Source of the DNA: Flavisolibacter ginsengisoli DSM 18119
GTDB taxonomy: Bacteria > Bacteroidota > Bacteroidia > Chitinophagales > Chitinophagaceae
DNA: 64,000 nt
NCBI RefSeq assembly: GCF_900129295.1
Contig: NZ_FQUU01000019.1
Span: 1-64,000 of the forward strand
Direction: 5' to 3'
A program made the translations under genes and the position numbers. This document shows, piece by piece, positions 33,212 to 42,399 of the stretch (the first letter of the stretch is position 1; the number at the start of each line of letters is the position of its first letter). A model generated the notes under the pieces. That model was not told the DNA's origin. It ran no database searches and worked only from the letters and a program-made list of their open reading frames with translations.

Positions 33212-35413
33212 ATGATCGACAAACAAAATATTCGTGGGTTAGTAAAGCGTCTTTTCCTATTTATATGCCTGCCGGGTCATTATGTATGTATGGCCCAGCA
33301 GGTTATAAATACGCCTGAGAAGACATCTTTCCAGACAGGAAGTGCCTGGAGGCCCGAGATAGATGTGCGTTCAGATATTGCCATTATCTATGGGGCAGGT
33401 AATAAACCGGGAATGAGCTTTGAACAAAGAGTAAAGTCCTGGCGTGATAGAGGCTATCAGACAGATTTTATGACAGGCATTGCCTGGGGGGAATATGATG
33501 ATTATTTCCTGGGCAAATGGGATGGTAAAAATCACCTTGGCGATGGACAGGTGATGCAAAATGGTGATACCATCTGGCACGGCCATAATATTCCCTACGT
33601 TGTTCCTGTAGCTTCCTTTATCGAATACATGAAAACCGGTGTGGTGAAGAAGGTGATAGATGCTGGTATCACCTCCATATTCCTGGAAGAGCCCGAGTTC
33701 TGGGCAAGAGCCGGGTACAGTGAAGGTTTTAAAAAAGAATGGCAAAAATATTACGGCTTTCCCTGGAGGCCGCAGCACGAATCGCCGGAGAATACCTGGC
33801 TTTCCAACAAATTAAAATACCAGTTGTATTACAATGCCATCAAAGAGGTCTCCTCTTATGCAAAGGCGTATGGTAAAAGCAAGAGGTTACACATCAGGGT
33901 CTACATTCCCACGCATTCGCTGGTCAATTATTCTTCCTGGCATATAGTAAGTCCCGAAGCCAGCCTGGCTTCTCTTCCTGGCATTGATGGCTATATCGCC
34001 CAGGTATGGACAGGAACTTCAAGGGAGCCTACCTATTATGACGGCAGCATGAAGGAAAGAGTTTTTGAGAACGCTTTCCTGGAGTATGGGTCCATGGTTT
34101 CCATGACAGCACCCACCAAAAGAAAATTATTCTTCCTTACAGATCCTATAGAAGACAGGGCTAAGGACTGGCAGGACTATAAACAGAATTACCAGGCCAC
34201 TTTTACCGCCAAGCTATTATATCCAATGGTGGCTGATTATGAAGTGATGCCCTGGCCGGAACGCATTTATACACATCCCTACCGCCTGGCCAACAGCGAA
34301 GAAAAAGTATTGATACCACGCTATTACAGCACCCAAATGCAGGTAATGGTGAATACCCTGAACCAGATGCCGGTGTCGGCCAACAGGGTTTCAGGATCAA
34401 AAGGCATTGGCGTATTAATGGGCAACTCGCTCATGTTCCAGCGCTTTCCTACACACAATGGTTTTGAAGACCCGCAGTTCTCCAATTTCTATGGACAAAC
34501 ATTGCCCTTGCTGAAGCTGGGTGTGCCTGTAGAAACCGTGCATATGGAAAACCTGGCCTATGTCAATACACTGAAGGATATCAAATTGCTGGTGGTGAGT
34601 TATTCCAACATGAAGCCCTTAGCTGCCAGCGTACACCAATACCTGGCTGACTGGGTGAAAAAAGGTGGTGTGCTGGTGTATTGCGGCAGCGACCTGGATC
34701 CCTATCAGACCGTGCAGGAATGGTGGAATAAAAAGCCCTATCATTTCAAGGCGCCATCAGAACATTTATTTGGCTTGTTGCACATCAGGCCGGGTAGCAG
34801 TGACCAAAAATTCAAGGTTGGAAAAGGAACTGTTTATGTATTGCGCAGCGACCCCAAAGCATTCGTGATGAACAAAGAGGGGAGCACTGCATTTTTAAAG
34901 GCGGTGAAAGAGGGTTATGAAAAAGATGCCAAAGCAGGTACGCTGCAATTTAAGAATTCATTTTTCCTGGAAAGAGGTCCTTATGATATCGTTTCAGTGA
35001 TGGATGAAAGCATCAGCAATGAGCCTTACCGGGTTCATGGACCTGTGATAGACCTGTTTGATCCGCAATTGCCTGTATTGAATGAAAAAACCGTTCAACC
35101 GGGGCAACAGGCGCTATTGTACAACCTCGCCCGCATCAATCATAAAGAGAAGCCACAAGTGCTGGCGGCTGCTTCCAGGATCTATGAAGAAAAGGTTGGA
35201 GAAGGTCAATATTCATTTGTATCAAAAAGCCCTGTCAATACCACCAACAGCATGAGGATATTACTGCCGCGGGCACCTGCTGCAACCATCCTGGCTGATG
35301 CCAAAGGACAGCCGGTAAAAGATGTGGTCAGCAAATGGGATGCTGCTTCTCATACCTTATTCCTTGGTTTTGATAATGATCCAAACGGAACCAGTGTACT
35401 GATCAAATGGTAG
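33212..35413 (+). CDS. Glycosidase-like protein of unassigned family
   Basis: 733 residues from ATG 33212, with a signal peptide (LVKRLFLFICLPGHYVCMAQ); a GTG at 33188 would be an upstream alternative. The N-terminal ~330 residues look like a TIM-barrel hydrolase (SDIAIIYGAGNKPG, KVIDAGITSIFLEEPEFW, LHIRVYIPTHSLV); the double Glu in IFLEEPEFW is a candidate catalytic position. The middle (~390-510) resembles the class-I-amidotransferase-like domain of GH42-type enzymes (PLLKLGVPVETVHMENL, LLVVSYSNMKPL, WVKKGGVLVYCGSD). C-terminal beta domain. No family number can be given. Between the SusD-side gene and GH92, it probably acts on the same glycan. Confidence 0.6.
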   Translation: MIDKQNIRGLVKRLFLFICLPGHYVCMAQQVINTPEKTSFQTGSAWRPEIDVRSDIAIIYGAGNKPGMSFEQRVKSWRDRGYQTDFMTGIAWGEYDDYFLGKWDGKNHLGDGQVMQNGDTIWHGHNIPYVVPVASFIEYMKTGVVKKVIDAGITSIFLEEPEFWARAGYSEGFKKEWQKYYGFPWRPQHESPENTWLSNKLKYQLYYNAIKEVSSYAKAYGKSKRLHIRVYIPTHSLVNYSSWHIVSPEASLASLPGIDGYIAQVWTGTSREPTYYDGSMKERVFENAFLEYGSMVSMTAPTKRKLFFLTDPIEDRAKDWQDYKQNYQATFTAKLLYPMVADYEVMPWPERIYTHPYRLANSEEKVLIPRYYSTQMQVMVNTLNQMPVSANRVSGSKGIGVLMGNSLMFQRFPTHNGFEDPQFSNFYGQTLPLLKLGVPVETVHMENLAYVNTLKDIKLLVVSYSNMKPLAASVHQYLADWVKKGGVLVYCGSDLDPYQTVQEWWNKKPYHFKAPSEHLFGLLHIRPGSSDQKFKVGKGTVYVLRSDPKAFVMNKEGSTAFLKAVKEGYEKDAKAGTLQFKNSFFLERGPYDIVSVMDESISNEPYRVHGPVIDLFDPQLPVLNEKTVQPGQQALLYNLARINHKEKPQVLAAASRIYEEKVGEGQYSFVSKSPVNTTNSMRILLPRAPAATILADAKGQPVKDVVSKWDAASHTLFLGFDNDPNGTSVLIKW

Positions 35414-35484
35414 GCAGGCAGAGGGTATATTTTATTTGAAAGATATTGGCTGGTGCAGCCATGATATATAAAAATTGGTGAACC

Positions 35485-37779
35485 TTGAATAAACACTTGA
35501 TAGTTGCAGGTTTATTGCAGGCAGGCATATTATCCGCCTTCGCTGGTGGTAAGGAGCCCGTGGCATACGTGAATACGCTGCAGGGAACCAACTCCAGGTT
35601 TGAGTTGACGCGGGGGAATACTTATCCCACTACTGCCCTTCCTTTTGGTATGCATACCTGGACGCCTCAAACAGGGAAGAATGGCGATGGATGGAAATAC
35701 CAGTATTTTAAAAAGACCATACGGGGCTTCCAGCAGGCGCACCAGTGCAGCTCCTGGACCAATGACTATTGCGTGTATTCCTTTATGCCGGTAACGGGTA
35801 AGCTGGTGGTAAATGAAGACGAGCGTGCAACAGGTTTTCAACATGCAAATGAAACAGCTAAACCGAATTACTATAAGGTAAGCCTTGACAATCATATTGT
35901 AACGGAAATAGCGCCTACAGAAAGAGGCGCCCACCTGCGCTTTAGCTTTCCAAAGGGAAAATCCTATTTAGTATTAGATGGATACACGGGTTCCAGCCAG
36001 GTGAAGATCTGGCCTGCGGAAAGAAAGATCACGGGCTATGTCAGTAACAACAGGATGATCAATGGCAGCCTGCTGAAAAGTTATTTTGAGATTCATTTTG
36101 ACAAGCCTTTTAAAAGCTACGGCACCTGGGAGAACAGGAGCAATACCATTCAGCAGGGACAGCAGGAAGCAGAAGGGAAAGGCATTGGCGCCTATATAGA
36201 ATTTAAGGATGGGGAGAAAGTATCCGCAAAGGTAGCTTCCTCCTATATCAGCCAGGAGCAGGCTGCTGTTACACTGGAAGCAGAGCTGGGAAAGTTTAAA
36301 CAACTGGAAGACACAAAGGCAGCTGCTGCCAGAGTGTGGAATGAACACCTGGGAAGAATAAAAGTGGAAGGTGGCACTGAGGAGCAAACGGCAACCTTCT
36401 ATTCCTGCTTCTTCAGAGCCAGTCTTTTTTCCAGGATGTTCTATGAATATGATAAGGAGGGGAACCCATATTACTTCAGTCCCTACGATGGCAAAGTGCA
36501 CAAGGGCTATATGTTCACCGATACTGGCTTTTGGGATACATTCAGGGCGCAGTTTCCGCTGAATACCATCATGTATCCAACCATGCATGGCCGTTATATG
36601 CAGGCTTTGCTGGATGCACAGGAGCAATGTGGCTGGCTGCCTTCCTGGTCTTTTCCGAATGAAGCTGGCAGTATGATCGGCAACCATGCCATTTCATTGC
36701 TGTCAGATGCATGGGCAAAAGGCATCAGGACCTTTGACCCTGCAAAAGCATTGCAGGCTTATTTACACGAAGCTACCAACAAAGGCCCCTGGGGCCCTGC
36801 CAATGGACGCGACGGATGGAAGGAATATTACCAGTTGGGTTATGTACCATATCCTGCCTACAGGGAAGCCACCGCTAAGACACTGGAATATGCCTATGAC
36901 GATTTTTGCGGCTACCAGCTGGCAAAAGAGAGCGGTAACCATTTTTATGAGAATATATTTGCCAGGCAAATGTTCAACTACCGTAATGTATTTGATTCTT
37001 CCACAGGTTTCATGAGAGGCAGGGATGCCACCGGCAAATGGACCCCAGGTTTCGACCCGGTAGAATGGGGCGGTCCTTTTACTGAAGGCAATGCATGGCA
37101 TTGGCAATGGTCTGTATTTCATGATGTGCAGGGGCTGATCAACCTGATGGGAGGCGATACCAATTTTAACGCGAAGCTGGACTCTGTATTTGCTGTGCCC
37201 AACACCGTGAAGGTGGGCACCTATGGTGGAATGATCCATGAAATGACGGAGATGGTGATGGCCAATATGGGCCAGTATGCACATGGTAACCAGCCCATTC
37301 AGCACATGATCTATTTATACAATTACAGCAACCAGCCCTGGAAAGCGCAATACCATGTAAGGGATGTAATGGAGAAGCTGTATAATTCAACAGAGAATGG
37401 CTATCCTGGAGATGAAGACCAGGGGCAGACCTCTTCCTGGTATGTGCTGAGTGCCCTCGGTTTTTATAGTGTCTGTCCCGGTACAGATCAATACGTGATG
37501 GGAAGCCCTGTATTTACTAAGGCAACCATAACATTGGAGAACGGGAAGCAGTTTATTATCAAGGCCGATGGAAACAGTAAGGAACATGTGTATATTAAGA
37601 CTGCTACATTGAATGGAAAACCTTTTGATCAAAACTGGCTTTCTTATAATGATATTGTGAATGGAGGACAGCTTCAATTGCAGATGAGTGATCAACCTGC
37701 CTATAACAGGGGCATTGCCACTGCCAGCAGGCCCTACTCCTTATCGAATGATAAGAGTGCTGCTGATAAAAAATTTTAA
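35485..37779 (+). CDS. GH92 family alpha-mannosidase
   Basis: 764 residues. The start must be TTG at 35485: an in-frame stop lies at 35479-35481 and the next in-frame ATG is beyond the signal peptide (LIVAGLLQAGILSAFAGG). GH92 motifs: FTDTGFWDTFRAQFPL, EGNAWHWQW with the acid Glu near 534, GGMIHEMTEM, and GDEDQGQTSSWYVLSALGFY (642 on) with the base Asp. These enzymes are Ca2+-dependent exo-alpha-mannosidases that act in the periplasm or at the surface. The enzyme's linkage cannot be read. 71 nt after the upstream gene; the next GH92 starts 42 nt later. Confidence 0.92.
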   Translation: MNKHLIVAGLLQAGILSAFAGGKEPVAYVNTLQGTNSRFELTRGNTYPTTALPFGMHTWTPQTGKNGDGWKYQYFKKTIRGFQQAHQCSSWTNDYCVYSFMPVTGKLVVNEDERATGFQHANETAKPNYYKVSLDNHIVTEIAPTERGAHLRFSFPKGKSYLVLDGYTGSSQVKIWPAERKITGYVSNNRMINGSLLKSYFEIHFDKPFKSYGTWENRSNTIQQGQQEAEGKGIGAYIEFKDGEKVSAKVASSYISQEQAAVTLEAELGKFKQLEDTKAAAARVWNEHLGRIKVEGGTEEQTATFYSCFFRASLFSRMFYEYDKEGNPYYFSPYDGKVHKGYMFTDTGFWDTFRAQFPLNTIMYPTMHGRYMQALLDAQEQCGWLPSWSFPNEAGSMIGNHAISLLSDAWAKGIRTFDPAKALQAYLHEATNKGPWGPANGRDGWKEYYQLGYVPYPAYREATAKTLEYAYDDFCGYQLAKESGNHFYENIFARQMFNYRNVFDSSTGFMRGRDATGKWTPGFDPVEWGGPFTEGNAWHWQWSVFHDVQGLINLMGGDTNFNAKLDSVFAVPNTVKVGTYGGMIHEMTEMVMANMGQYAHGNQPIQHMIYLYNYSNQPWKAQYHVRDVMEKLYNSTENGYPGDEDQGQTSSWYVLSALGFYSVCPGTDQYVMGSPVFTKATITLENGKQFIIKADGNSKEHVYIKTATLNGKPFDQNWLSYNDIVNGGQLQLQMSDQPAYNRGIATASRPYSLSNDKSAADKKF

Positions 37780-37821
37780 AAGAACAGGTAAATAATAGCA
37801 TAGTATAATTTAATAAAAGTA

Positions 37822-40785
37822 ATGATGAAACTAGTATTGAAGCATATCCTGGGAGTGGTGGTAGCTGTAGTTTGTAGTGTGCAGGCAGGAGCGCAAATGG
37901 TGGATAAAGTGAGTGACCCGGTGGAATGGATCAATCCCTTGATGGGAACAGAATCAAAACCCAGCCTTTCTAACGGTAATACCTACCCGTCTATCTGCGT
38001 ACCCTGGGGCATGAACTTCTGGACGCCACAGACAGGCAATATGGGTGATGGCTGGGCCTATACCTATACGGCTGATAAGATCAAAGGATTCAAACAAACC
38101 CACCAGCCTTCACCCTGGATGAATGACTATGGACAGTTCTCCATTATGCCGGTAACGGGTAAAGTGAAATTCAAACAGGATGACCGGGCCAGCTGGTTCT
38201 CTCACAAAGCAGAAGTATCCAAACCTTATTACTACAGTGTGTACCTGGCCGACCATGATGTGACCACAGAGATCGCACCAACGGAAAGAGCTGCACAATT
38301 CCGTTTTACCTACCCGCAATCTGATAGTTCCTTTATTGTGATCGATGCCTTTGATAAAGGTTCTTATGTGAAGGTGATACCGGAAGAAAGAAAGATCATT
38401 GGTTATACCACGAGGAACAGCGGAAGTGTGCCAAAGGATTTCAGGAATTATTTTGTTATTTATATTGACAAGCCATTTACAGTCACCTATACCTGGAAAG
38501 ATGATGCATTATCTCATGATAAAGAAGCCAGTGCCAACCACACCGGTGCGGTGATAGGCATTAAAACTTCCAAAGGAGAGCAGGTGGCACTCAGGGCTGC
38601 CTCATCATTTATCAGCTATGAGCAGGCTGAGACCAGCCTTTCAAGAGAGATTGGTAAGGATGGTTTTGAGACAACCAAAACAAAGGCCAAGGCAGCATGG
38701 AACAAACAATTAAACCGTGTGCTGGTGGAAGGTGGTACCATTGACCAGGTGCGCACGTTTTATTCCTGCCTGTACCGCACCTTGCAGTTTCCGCAAAAAC
38801 ATTATGAACTGGACCAGCAGGGAAAGATCATTCATTACAGTCCATATAATGGCAAAGTGATGCCGGGCTATCTATTTGCCGGTACCGGCTTCTGGGATAC
38901 TTTCCGCGCCCTGTATCCTTTTCTCAATTTCCTGTATCCTTCTATCAATAAAGAAATGCAGGAAGGCTTGATCAACGATTATAAAGAAGGTGGCTTCCTG
39001 CCCGAATGGAGCAGCCCCGGTTACCGTGACATCATGGTGGGTAACAATTCTGCGTCTGTTGTTTCAGATGCCTATATGAAAGGAATGAGAGGCTATGATA
39101 TCAACACGCTGTATGAAGCACTGATAAAGGATGCCAATACAGAAGGACCGGTATCTGCCGTGGGCAGAAAAGGGGTGAAGTATTACAATGACCTGGGTTA
39201 TGTGCCTTATAATGTGGGTATCAATGAGAATGCGGCCCGTACACTGGAATATGCCTACGATGATTTTACCATCTACCAACTGGCAAAAGCATTGAAGCGC
39301 CCACAGGCAGAGATAGACCTGTATGCGAAGCGTTCGCAGAACTACCGCAACCTGTATGATCCTTCCTCCAAATTGATGAGAGGTAAGAACGAGGATGGTT
39401 CCTTTATGTCTCCCTTCAATCCATTCAAATGGGGTGATGCATTTACAGAAGGGAATAGCTGGCATTATAGCTGGAGCGTGTTTCATGATATAGCAGGATT
39501 GATAGAGTTAATGGGAGGGAAGGCGCAGTTTGTGAATATGCTGGATTCCATTTTTAAAATGCCGCCTGTATTTGATGATAGTTATTATGGTGGGGTGATC
39601 CATGAGATTCGTGAAATGCAGATCATGAACATGGGACAGTATGCCCATGGCAACCAGCCCATTCAGCATGTGCTGTACCTGTATAATTATGCCAATGAAC
39701 CCTGGAAAAGCCAGTACTGGATACGCAATGCCATGAACAGGTTGTATAAAGCCACTCCTGATGGCTATTGTGGTGACGAGGACAATGGCCAGACATCGGC
39801 CTGGTATGTATTTTCTGCCATGGGTTTTTATCCTGTTTGCCCGGCAACTGACCAATACGTGTTAGGTACACCACTGTTCAAAAAGACAACCATTTCATTT
39901 GAGAATGGCAAGAAGCTGGTGATCAATGCGCCCAATAACAGTGCTGAAAATGTGTATGTGCAATCCTTACAATTCAACGGGAAGCCTTACAGCAAAAACT
40001 ATATCAGCCATTTTGATATACAGAAAGGCGCTTCCATGAATTATGTAATGAGCGCTACGCCTAATAAAAAGCGGGGCATTACTGCTGCCGATCTGCCCTA
40101 CTCTTTCTCTGCTGACAAAGCCAATGCAGATATAATCAGGCAGGCGAAAACAGTGCAGGAAAAAAAGGTCTCCTTTAAAGAGGAGGACTCCTTGCATAAG
40201 GATGGGTACACTTTGATCATTAAAAACTATGACCCTTCTTTCGATCCGGCTGAAAAGCAAAAACTGATCAATACTTTCTTTGAAGTTTACCCGCAACAGG
40301 CGAAAGCTTATAATGCCAATACCCTGAAGCGCATCACTTTTGTCATTGACCCTAATTACACTGGTGTTGCCGAAACCGGGGATGGTGTGGCCCGTTACAG
40401 TTCTCATTGGCTGAAAAAAAACCCTGAGGATATTGATGTAGTGACACATGAAGTGATGCACGTGGTGCAGGCTTATCCTAATGAATCCGGACCCGGATGG
40501 TTAACGGAGGGCATTGCTGATTATGTACGATACAAGTATGGTGTGAACAATGAGAAGGCAGGTTGGTCATTGACCCCATTCAAGGCAACGCAAAGCTATA
40601 CTAACAGTTACCGCATCACGGCGCGGTTCCTGGTATGGCTGGAGAAGAACATTAAACCGGGAATAGTGAATCAATTGGATGCTGCCATGCGTTCGAAAAC
40701 GTATACGCCAGGTATATGGATGGACCTTACCGGGAAGTCCCTGGACGAGTTGTGGGGAACGTATGCAAGTAACCCTGTTATTTAA
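37822..40785 (+). CDS. GH92 alpha-mannosidase fused to a basic-secretory-protein-like zinc peptidase domain
   Basis: 987 residues, about 220 longer than a usual GH92. Signal peptide ending AGAQ. Residues ~30-755 are a GH92 enzyme: GTGFWDTFRALYPF, EGNSWHYSWSVFHD (acid Glu ~543), GGVIHEIREMQ, GDEDNGQTSAWYVFSAMGFY (~651). Residues ~785-985 resemble the basic secretory protein family (PF04450): HEVMHVVQ (876-883) is an HExxH zinc site, followed by GPGWLTEGIADYVRYKYG with a third-ligand Glu. This would be an enzyme removing mannose and cutting or gripping the peptide part of glycoproteins. Cotranscribed with the neighbouring GH92 and the sugar kinase. Confidence 0.85.
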   Translation: MMKLVLKHILGVVVAVVCSVQAGAQMVDKVSDPVEWINPLMGTESKPSLSNGNTYPSICVPWGMNFWTPQTGNMGDGWAYTYTADKIKGFKQTHQPSPWMNDYGQFSIMPVTGKVKFKQDDRASWFSHKAEVSKPYYYSVYLADHDVTTEIAPTERAAQFRFTYPQSDSSFIVIDAFDKGSYVKVIPEERKIIGYTTRNSGSVPKDFRNYFVIYIDKPFTVTYTWKDDALSHDKEASANHTGAVIGIKTSKGEQVALRAASSFISYEQAETSLSREIGKDGFETTKTKAKAAWNKQLNRVLVEGGTIDQVRTFYSCLYRTLQFPQKHYELDQQGKIIHYSPYNGKVMPGYLFAGTGFWDTFRALYPFLNFLYPSINKEMQEGLINDYKEGGFLPEWSSPGYRDIMVGNNSASVVSDAYMKGMRGYDINTLYEALIKDANTEGPVSAVGRKGVKYYNDLGYVPYNVGINENAARTLEYAYDDFTIYQLAKALKRPQAEIDLYAKRSQNYRNLYDPSSKLMRGKNEDGSFMSPFNPFKWGDAFTEGNSWHYSWSVFHDIAGLIELMGGKAQFVNMLDSIFKMPPVFDDSYYGGVIHEIREMQIMNMGQYAHGNQPIQHVLYLYNYANEPWKSQYWIRNAMNRLYKATPDGYCGDEDNGQTSAWYVFSAMGFYPVCPATDQYVLGTPLFKKTTISFENGKKLVINAPNNSAENVYVQSLQFNGKPYSKNYISHFDIQKGASMNYVMSATPNKKRGITAADLPYSFSADKANADIIRQAKTVQEKKVSFKEEDSLHKDGYTLIIKNYDPSFDPAEKQKLINTFFEVYPQQAKAYNANTLKRITFVIDPNYTGVAETGDGVARYSSHWLKKNPEDIDVVTHEVMHVVQAYPNESGPGWLTEGIADYVRYKYGVNNEKAGWSLTPFKATQSYTNSYRITARFLVWLEKNIKPGIVNQLDAAMRSKTYTPGIWMDLTGKSLDELWGTYASNPVI

Positions 40786-40848
40786 TTATAATGAAGCCTG
40801 CTCAAAGCTGATCGGGCCCTTGAAAACAAGTAAAAGCAAAATCTATTT

Positions 40849-41760
40849 ATGTCGGTTGTTTTAGGTGTTGATATCGGTGGTTCGCATATAACTGCTGCAT
40901 TGGTGGACCTTGAATCGAGAACAGTAATACCCGGTTCCCGGAAAAGAAAATTAGTTGATTCGAAAGCCGGTGCACAGGAGATCATTGATGAATGGTGTTC
41001 GGTGATAAGGGAAGCTTTCCAGGATACTGATCGTGAGCAATGGAATATTGGAATAGCCATGCCAGGTCCCTTTGATTATGAAAAGGGCATTTGCCTTATA
41101 ATAGACCAGGATAAATTCCTGTCTTTATATAAAGAGGATCTCTGTAAACTGCTTGGTTGTCACCTGGGGATAGATCCTACTTCCATAAAATTTATGAATG
41201 ATGCTGCCTGCTTTTTACAAGGCGAGGTGTTTGGTGGGGCTGCCAGGGGATACAACCCTGTTATTGGGCTAACACTGGGAACAGGATTGGGATCTGCCAT
41301 TTGCAGGAACGGTATCGCGGAAGATGCGGACCTCTGGAAGTCACCATTTAAGGAGGGTATCGCAGAAGATTATTTATCCACCAGGTGGTTTGTTGCCCGG
41401 TATCAACAACTGAGTGATAAAACGGTAACAGGAGTGAAAGAACTTATGGAAGAAGAATCGCTCTTTGTTAACCAGGTATTCAGGGAGTTTGGAGCAAACC
41501 TGGGAGATTTCCTGGTGCCCCTGTTAGAACAAACAAAAGCATGGGCTGTGGTGCTGGGTGGAAACATAGCAAATGCACTACCCTTTTTCTGGCAATCATT
41601 GGATAAACAAATAAGAGTGCATTATCCGGATGTTATTATAAAACAGGCACAGTTAAATGAGGATGCATCATTGATAGGTGCAGCCAGTTGCTGGCAGAAG
41701 GAGGGAGGGTCGGGAGTTGGGAGTCGGGAGTCGGGAGTAAGGGAGGAGTTGAAAAGTTGA
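40849..41760 (+). CDS. ROK family sugar kinase
   Basis: 303 residues. ROK N-terminus VVLGVDIGGSHITAALVD (phosphate-binding), catalytic-type FMNDAACFLQGEVFGGAARG, GLTLGTGLGSAI and the adenosine-binding AWAVVLGGNIANAL. The usual ROK zinc motif CxCGxxGC is not visible; the equivalent region reads DLWKSPFKEGIAEDY. The last ~18 residues (GGSGVGSRESGVREELKS) come from a short-word DNA repeat that extends into the gene. Likely role: phosphorylate mannose (or glucose) released by the GH92 enzymes. 63 nt after the GH92 fusion. Confidence 0.82.
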   Translation: MSVVLGVDIGGSHITAALVDLESRTVIPGSRKRKLVDSKAGAQEIIDEWCSVIREAFQDTDREQWNIGIAMPGPFDYEKGICLIIDQDKFLSLYKEDLCKLLGCHLGIDPTSIKFMNDAACFLQGEVFGGAARGYNPVIGLTLGTGLGSAICRNGIAEDADLWKSPFKEGIAEDYLSTRWFVARYQQLSDKTVTGVKELMEEESLFVNQVFREFGANLGDFLVPLLEQTKAWAVVLGGNIANALPFFWQSLDKQIRVHYPDVIIKQAQLNEDASLIGAASCWQKEGGSGVGSRESGVREELKS

Positions 41761-42345
41761 CAGGTTGAAAAGTTGATAAAGGAGGGACTGAATATCGAAT
41801 GTCGAACAAGGAATATCGAATGATCAAGGAGAAAGAAGGGAACCACAGTGGCAGAGCGACATAGAGATGCATGGAGAGATTTTGCCACTGAGGCACGAAG
41901 GCAAAGGAGGCATAGGTGAAAGAATTTCGAACAATAGAACAGATGAACAATTATGAAGGAAGTAAAAGTTCTGCCATGTTCCGTAGGAACATTTTGTTGG
42001 TAGCAAGAAGATAGTGGATGAAGCAGCGTGCCGTAGGTACGCCTGGTGGGTTAAAATGTTGAAATGTTGACTAGTTGATAAGGAGAGGGAATGTCGAATG
42101 TCGAACAAGGAATATCGAATGATGAAGGAGAGAGAAGGGAACCACAGAGACAGAGCGGCACAGAGAGGCACAGAGTTTTTTGCCACGAAGGCACGAAGGC
42201 GCAAAGGAGCGCAAAGAAGAGAGAAGTTGAAAGGTTGACAGGTTGATAAGAAGAGAGTCGGTAGTCGGTAGTCTGGAGTCGGATGTAAGGAGGAGTTGAA
42301 AAGTTGACAGGTTGAAAAGTTGATAAGGAAGAGAGGAGGAATATC
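41701..42345. repeat. Mosaic of short repeated words after the ROK kinase
   Basis: The gap to the next gene (41761-42399) and the last codons of the ROK gene are built from recurring words: GAGTCGGGAGTCGGGAGT and GTCGGTAGTCGGTAGTC; GTTGAAAAGTTGACAGGTTG (three times); GAATATCGAATG / GTCGAACAAGGAATATC (at 41790 and 42090); GGGAACCACAG then AGAGCGGCACAGAGAGGC (at 41839 and 42138); GCCACGAAGGCACGAAGGC. The same words, reversed, occur at 23.4-23.8 kb. A REP-like hairpin pair sits inside at 41976-42042. No gene supported. Confidence 0.75.
41976..42042. repeat. REP-like hairpin pair without transposase
   Basis: Hairpin ATGTTCC-GTA-GGAACAT (41976-41992), then TTTTGTTGGTAG, about 25 nt of spacer and a second hairpin GCGTGCC-GTA-GGTACGC (42026-42042). 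The order hairpin, TTTGGTAG-like word, spacer, hairpin matches the ends of the REP-RAYT unit at 54368-55003. Confidence 0.6.
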
Positions 42346-42399
42346 GTATAGTTTCTTGGGGCTTCATAGATGTATCATATGCTACTAATAAATTAAATT

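Noticed and set aside
41622-42367. Minus-strand frames of 88-126 residues rich in Ser, Leu and Phe
   Set aside because: Their sequence is the translated repeat mosaic (for example FSTFQLFNSS-like strings), not a protein family.
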